Positions 63,343 to 64,000 of a DNA stretch of 64,000 bases are shown piece by piece. The first letter of the stretch is position 1, and the number at the start of each line of letters is the position of its first letter. Source of the DNA: Lachnospiraceae bacterium (GTDB lineage: Bacteria > Bacillota > Clostridia > Lachnospirales > Lachnospiraceae); assembly GCA_022845895.1 (NCBI GenBank), contig AP025573.1, positions 1,274,501 through 1,338,500 on the forward strand. Reading direction: 5' to 3'. The notes under the pieces are model-generated. The model saw only the letters and a list, made by a program, of their open reading frames with translations, did no database searches and was not told where the DNA came from. Position numbers and translations under genes: made by a program.

Positions 63343-64000
63343 ATGGCAATAATAAAGAAAGAAAGGTATCTGACGACCGGAGAGTTTGCACGGCTGACTG
63401 GAGTGACGAAGCACACGCTGTTCCACTACGACGCCATCGGGCTGCTCTGCCCGGAGGTGAAGCTCGACAACGGTTACAGGTACTACACATTTTCCCAGCT
63501 CGATATATTTGAGATCATATCTTCGCTGAAAGAGCTGAACATGCCCCTGCAAGAGATCAAGGCATATGTGGATGGCAGGACCCCGGAGAGCCTTCTGAAG
63601 CTGTTCGAGCGGGAGAATCTTATCATCGAAGAACGGATGCAGAAGCTCCGCCAGATACAGCGCTGGATGAAGGAGAAGGCAGACTGCATCCAAAGCGGAA
63701 TCTCTGCGCCGCCGGAGGAAATCCGCGTGCGGCATGAAGAGAAGAGGTACATGGTACTGTCCGGAATCGAAAGCAGCGATGAGATGGGATGGAGCATAGA
63801 GATTGGGAATTTCCTCGACTATTGCGAGGAGCATGGAATCAGAAGCCCGTACGGCATCAGCTTCCGGCAGAATCTGGCCGATATCATGGAAGGAACGTAT
63901 GACAGCTACCGGACGCTGTACCAGCTGCTCTCGGCAAAGCCGAAGAAGGTGGCATACGAAGTGCGCCCGGAAGGTGACTATGTAACAGCCTACCATAAAG
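63343..64000 (+). CDS. MerR family regulator with effector-binding domain, partial
   Basis: The first 219 residues or so are present and the gene runs off the window. The N-terminal helix-turn-helix reads [22 protein letters not shown] (about 9-30), then G-L-L-C-P-E and N-G-Y-R-Y-Y. A coiled dimer helix follows, then the beginning of a GyrI/SOUL-like ligand domain ([11 protein letters not shown]). AGAGGAG lies 11 or so bases before the ATG. The neighbouring MATE exporter is its likely target. Confidence 0.88.
   Translation, partial: MAIIKKERYLTTGEFARLTGVTKHTLFHYDAIGLLCPEVKLDNGYRYYTFSQLDIFEIISSLKELNMPLQEIKAYVDGRTPESLLKLFERENLIIEERMQKLRQIQRWMKEKADCIQSGISAPPEEIRVRHEEKRYMVLSGIESSDEMGWSIEIGNFLDYCEEHGIRSPYGISFRQNLADIMEGTYDSYRTLYQLLSAKPKKVAYEVRPEGDYVTAYHK

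Overview
The window looks like a chromosomal stretch of an anaerobic, low-to-mid-GC Firmicute, most likely a Lachnospiraceae (Dorea / Clostridium scindens-hylemonae type). The evidence is the gene set and order: uvrC-hprK-ROK glucokinase, tig-clpP-clpX-lon-engB, class III fructose-bisphosphatase, a two-subunit indolepyruvate:ferredoxin oxidoreductase, an apparent UGA-encoded selenoprotein, and Gram-positive style purine-rich ribosome binding sites. This placement is inferred from remembered gene families, not from a search. Almost all of the window is ordinary housekeeping sequence. There is no rRNA, tRNA, CRISPR array, prophage or intact transposon, and no gap without a gene exceeds 300 bases.

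Layout. 1-3.8 kb: an apparent selenoprotein of the CC/Se (HesB-like) type, a small ABC exporter pair, a DUF5131 protein with a radical-SAM-like cysteine cluster, a small membrane protein and a pentapeptide-repeat protein. 3.8-9.7 kb: proC, sbcD, sbcC and a DUF1275 membrane protein. 9.7-13 kb (minus strand): pyrG and a DUF1846 gene. 13-19 kb: ftsH, uvrC, hprK and glcK. 19-21.7 kb: a class A penicillin-binding protein on the minus strand. 21.8-23 kb: a YigZ/IMPACT gene and the wreck of a YefM-YoeB toxin-antitoxin module. 23-27.2 kb (minus): long-form hpf, a PsiE-like membrane protein, a PAP2 phosphatase and typA. 27.4-31.3 kb: an ECF transporter (YkoE-D-C type) followed by a DUF169 gene. 31.4-35.9 kb: an SSB-like gene, dapA, dapB and fbp. 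36-41 kb: a lipoprotein, iorA, iorB, a phenylacetate-CoA ligase and a eukaryotic-type hisA. 41-48.5 kb: secA, prfB (with the programmed +1 frameshift), hom, a phosphoglycerate-mutase-like presumed homoserine kinase, and lysC. 48.5-50.9 kb: an XRE regulator, a CYTH protein, a DJ-1 protein and a lipoprotein. 50.9-58.4 kb: the protein quality-control cluster tig-clpP-clpX-lon-engB and an AI-2E family membrane protein. 58.5-61.9 kb: a YdjG-YdjH-YdjI-like envelope operon without pspA. 61.9-64 kb: a MATE exporter divergent from a MerR regulator that runs off the window.

How the genes work together. Four proteolysis or chaperone genes (tig, clpP, clpX, lon) sit head to tail, and ftsH lies elsewhere. 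dapA, dapB, hom, the phosphoglycerate-mutase-like gene and lysC cover much of the aspartate family (lysine and threonine). iorAB plus the CoA ligase suggest oxidation of aromatic 2-oxo acids. hprK, glcK and fbp bear on sugar catabolism.

Most worth a second look: the in-frame UGA followed by Cys at 206-211; a family of long near-perfect palindromes with core GGGGTCAGACCCC at three intergenic sites, one of which carries a compensatory base-pair change; the internally deleted antitoxin with a C-terminally broken toxin; a pair of matching 14-bp palindromes upstream of pyrG; a eukaryotic-type HisA; and an ECF transporter operon that ends in a DUF169 gene and has no TPP riboswitch.
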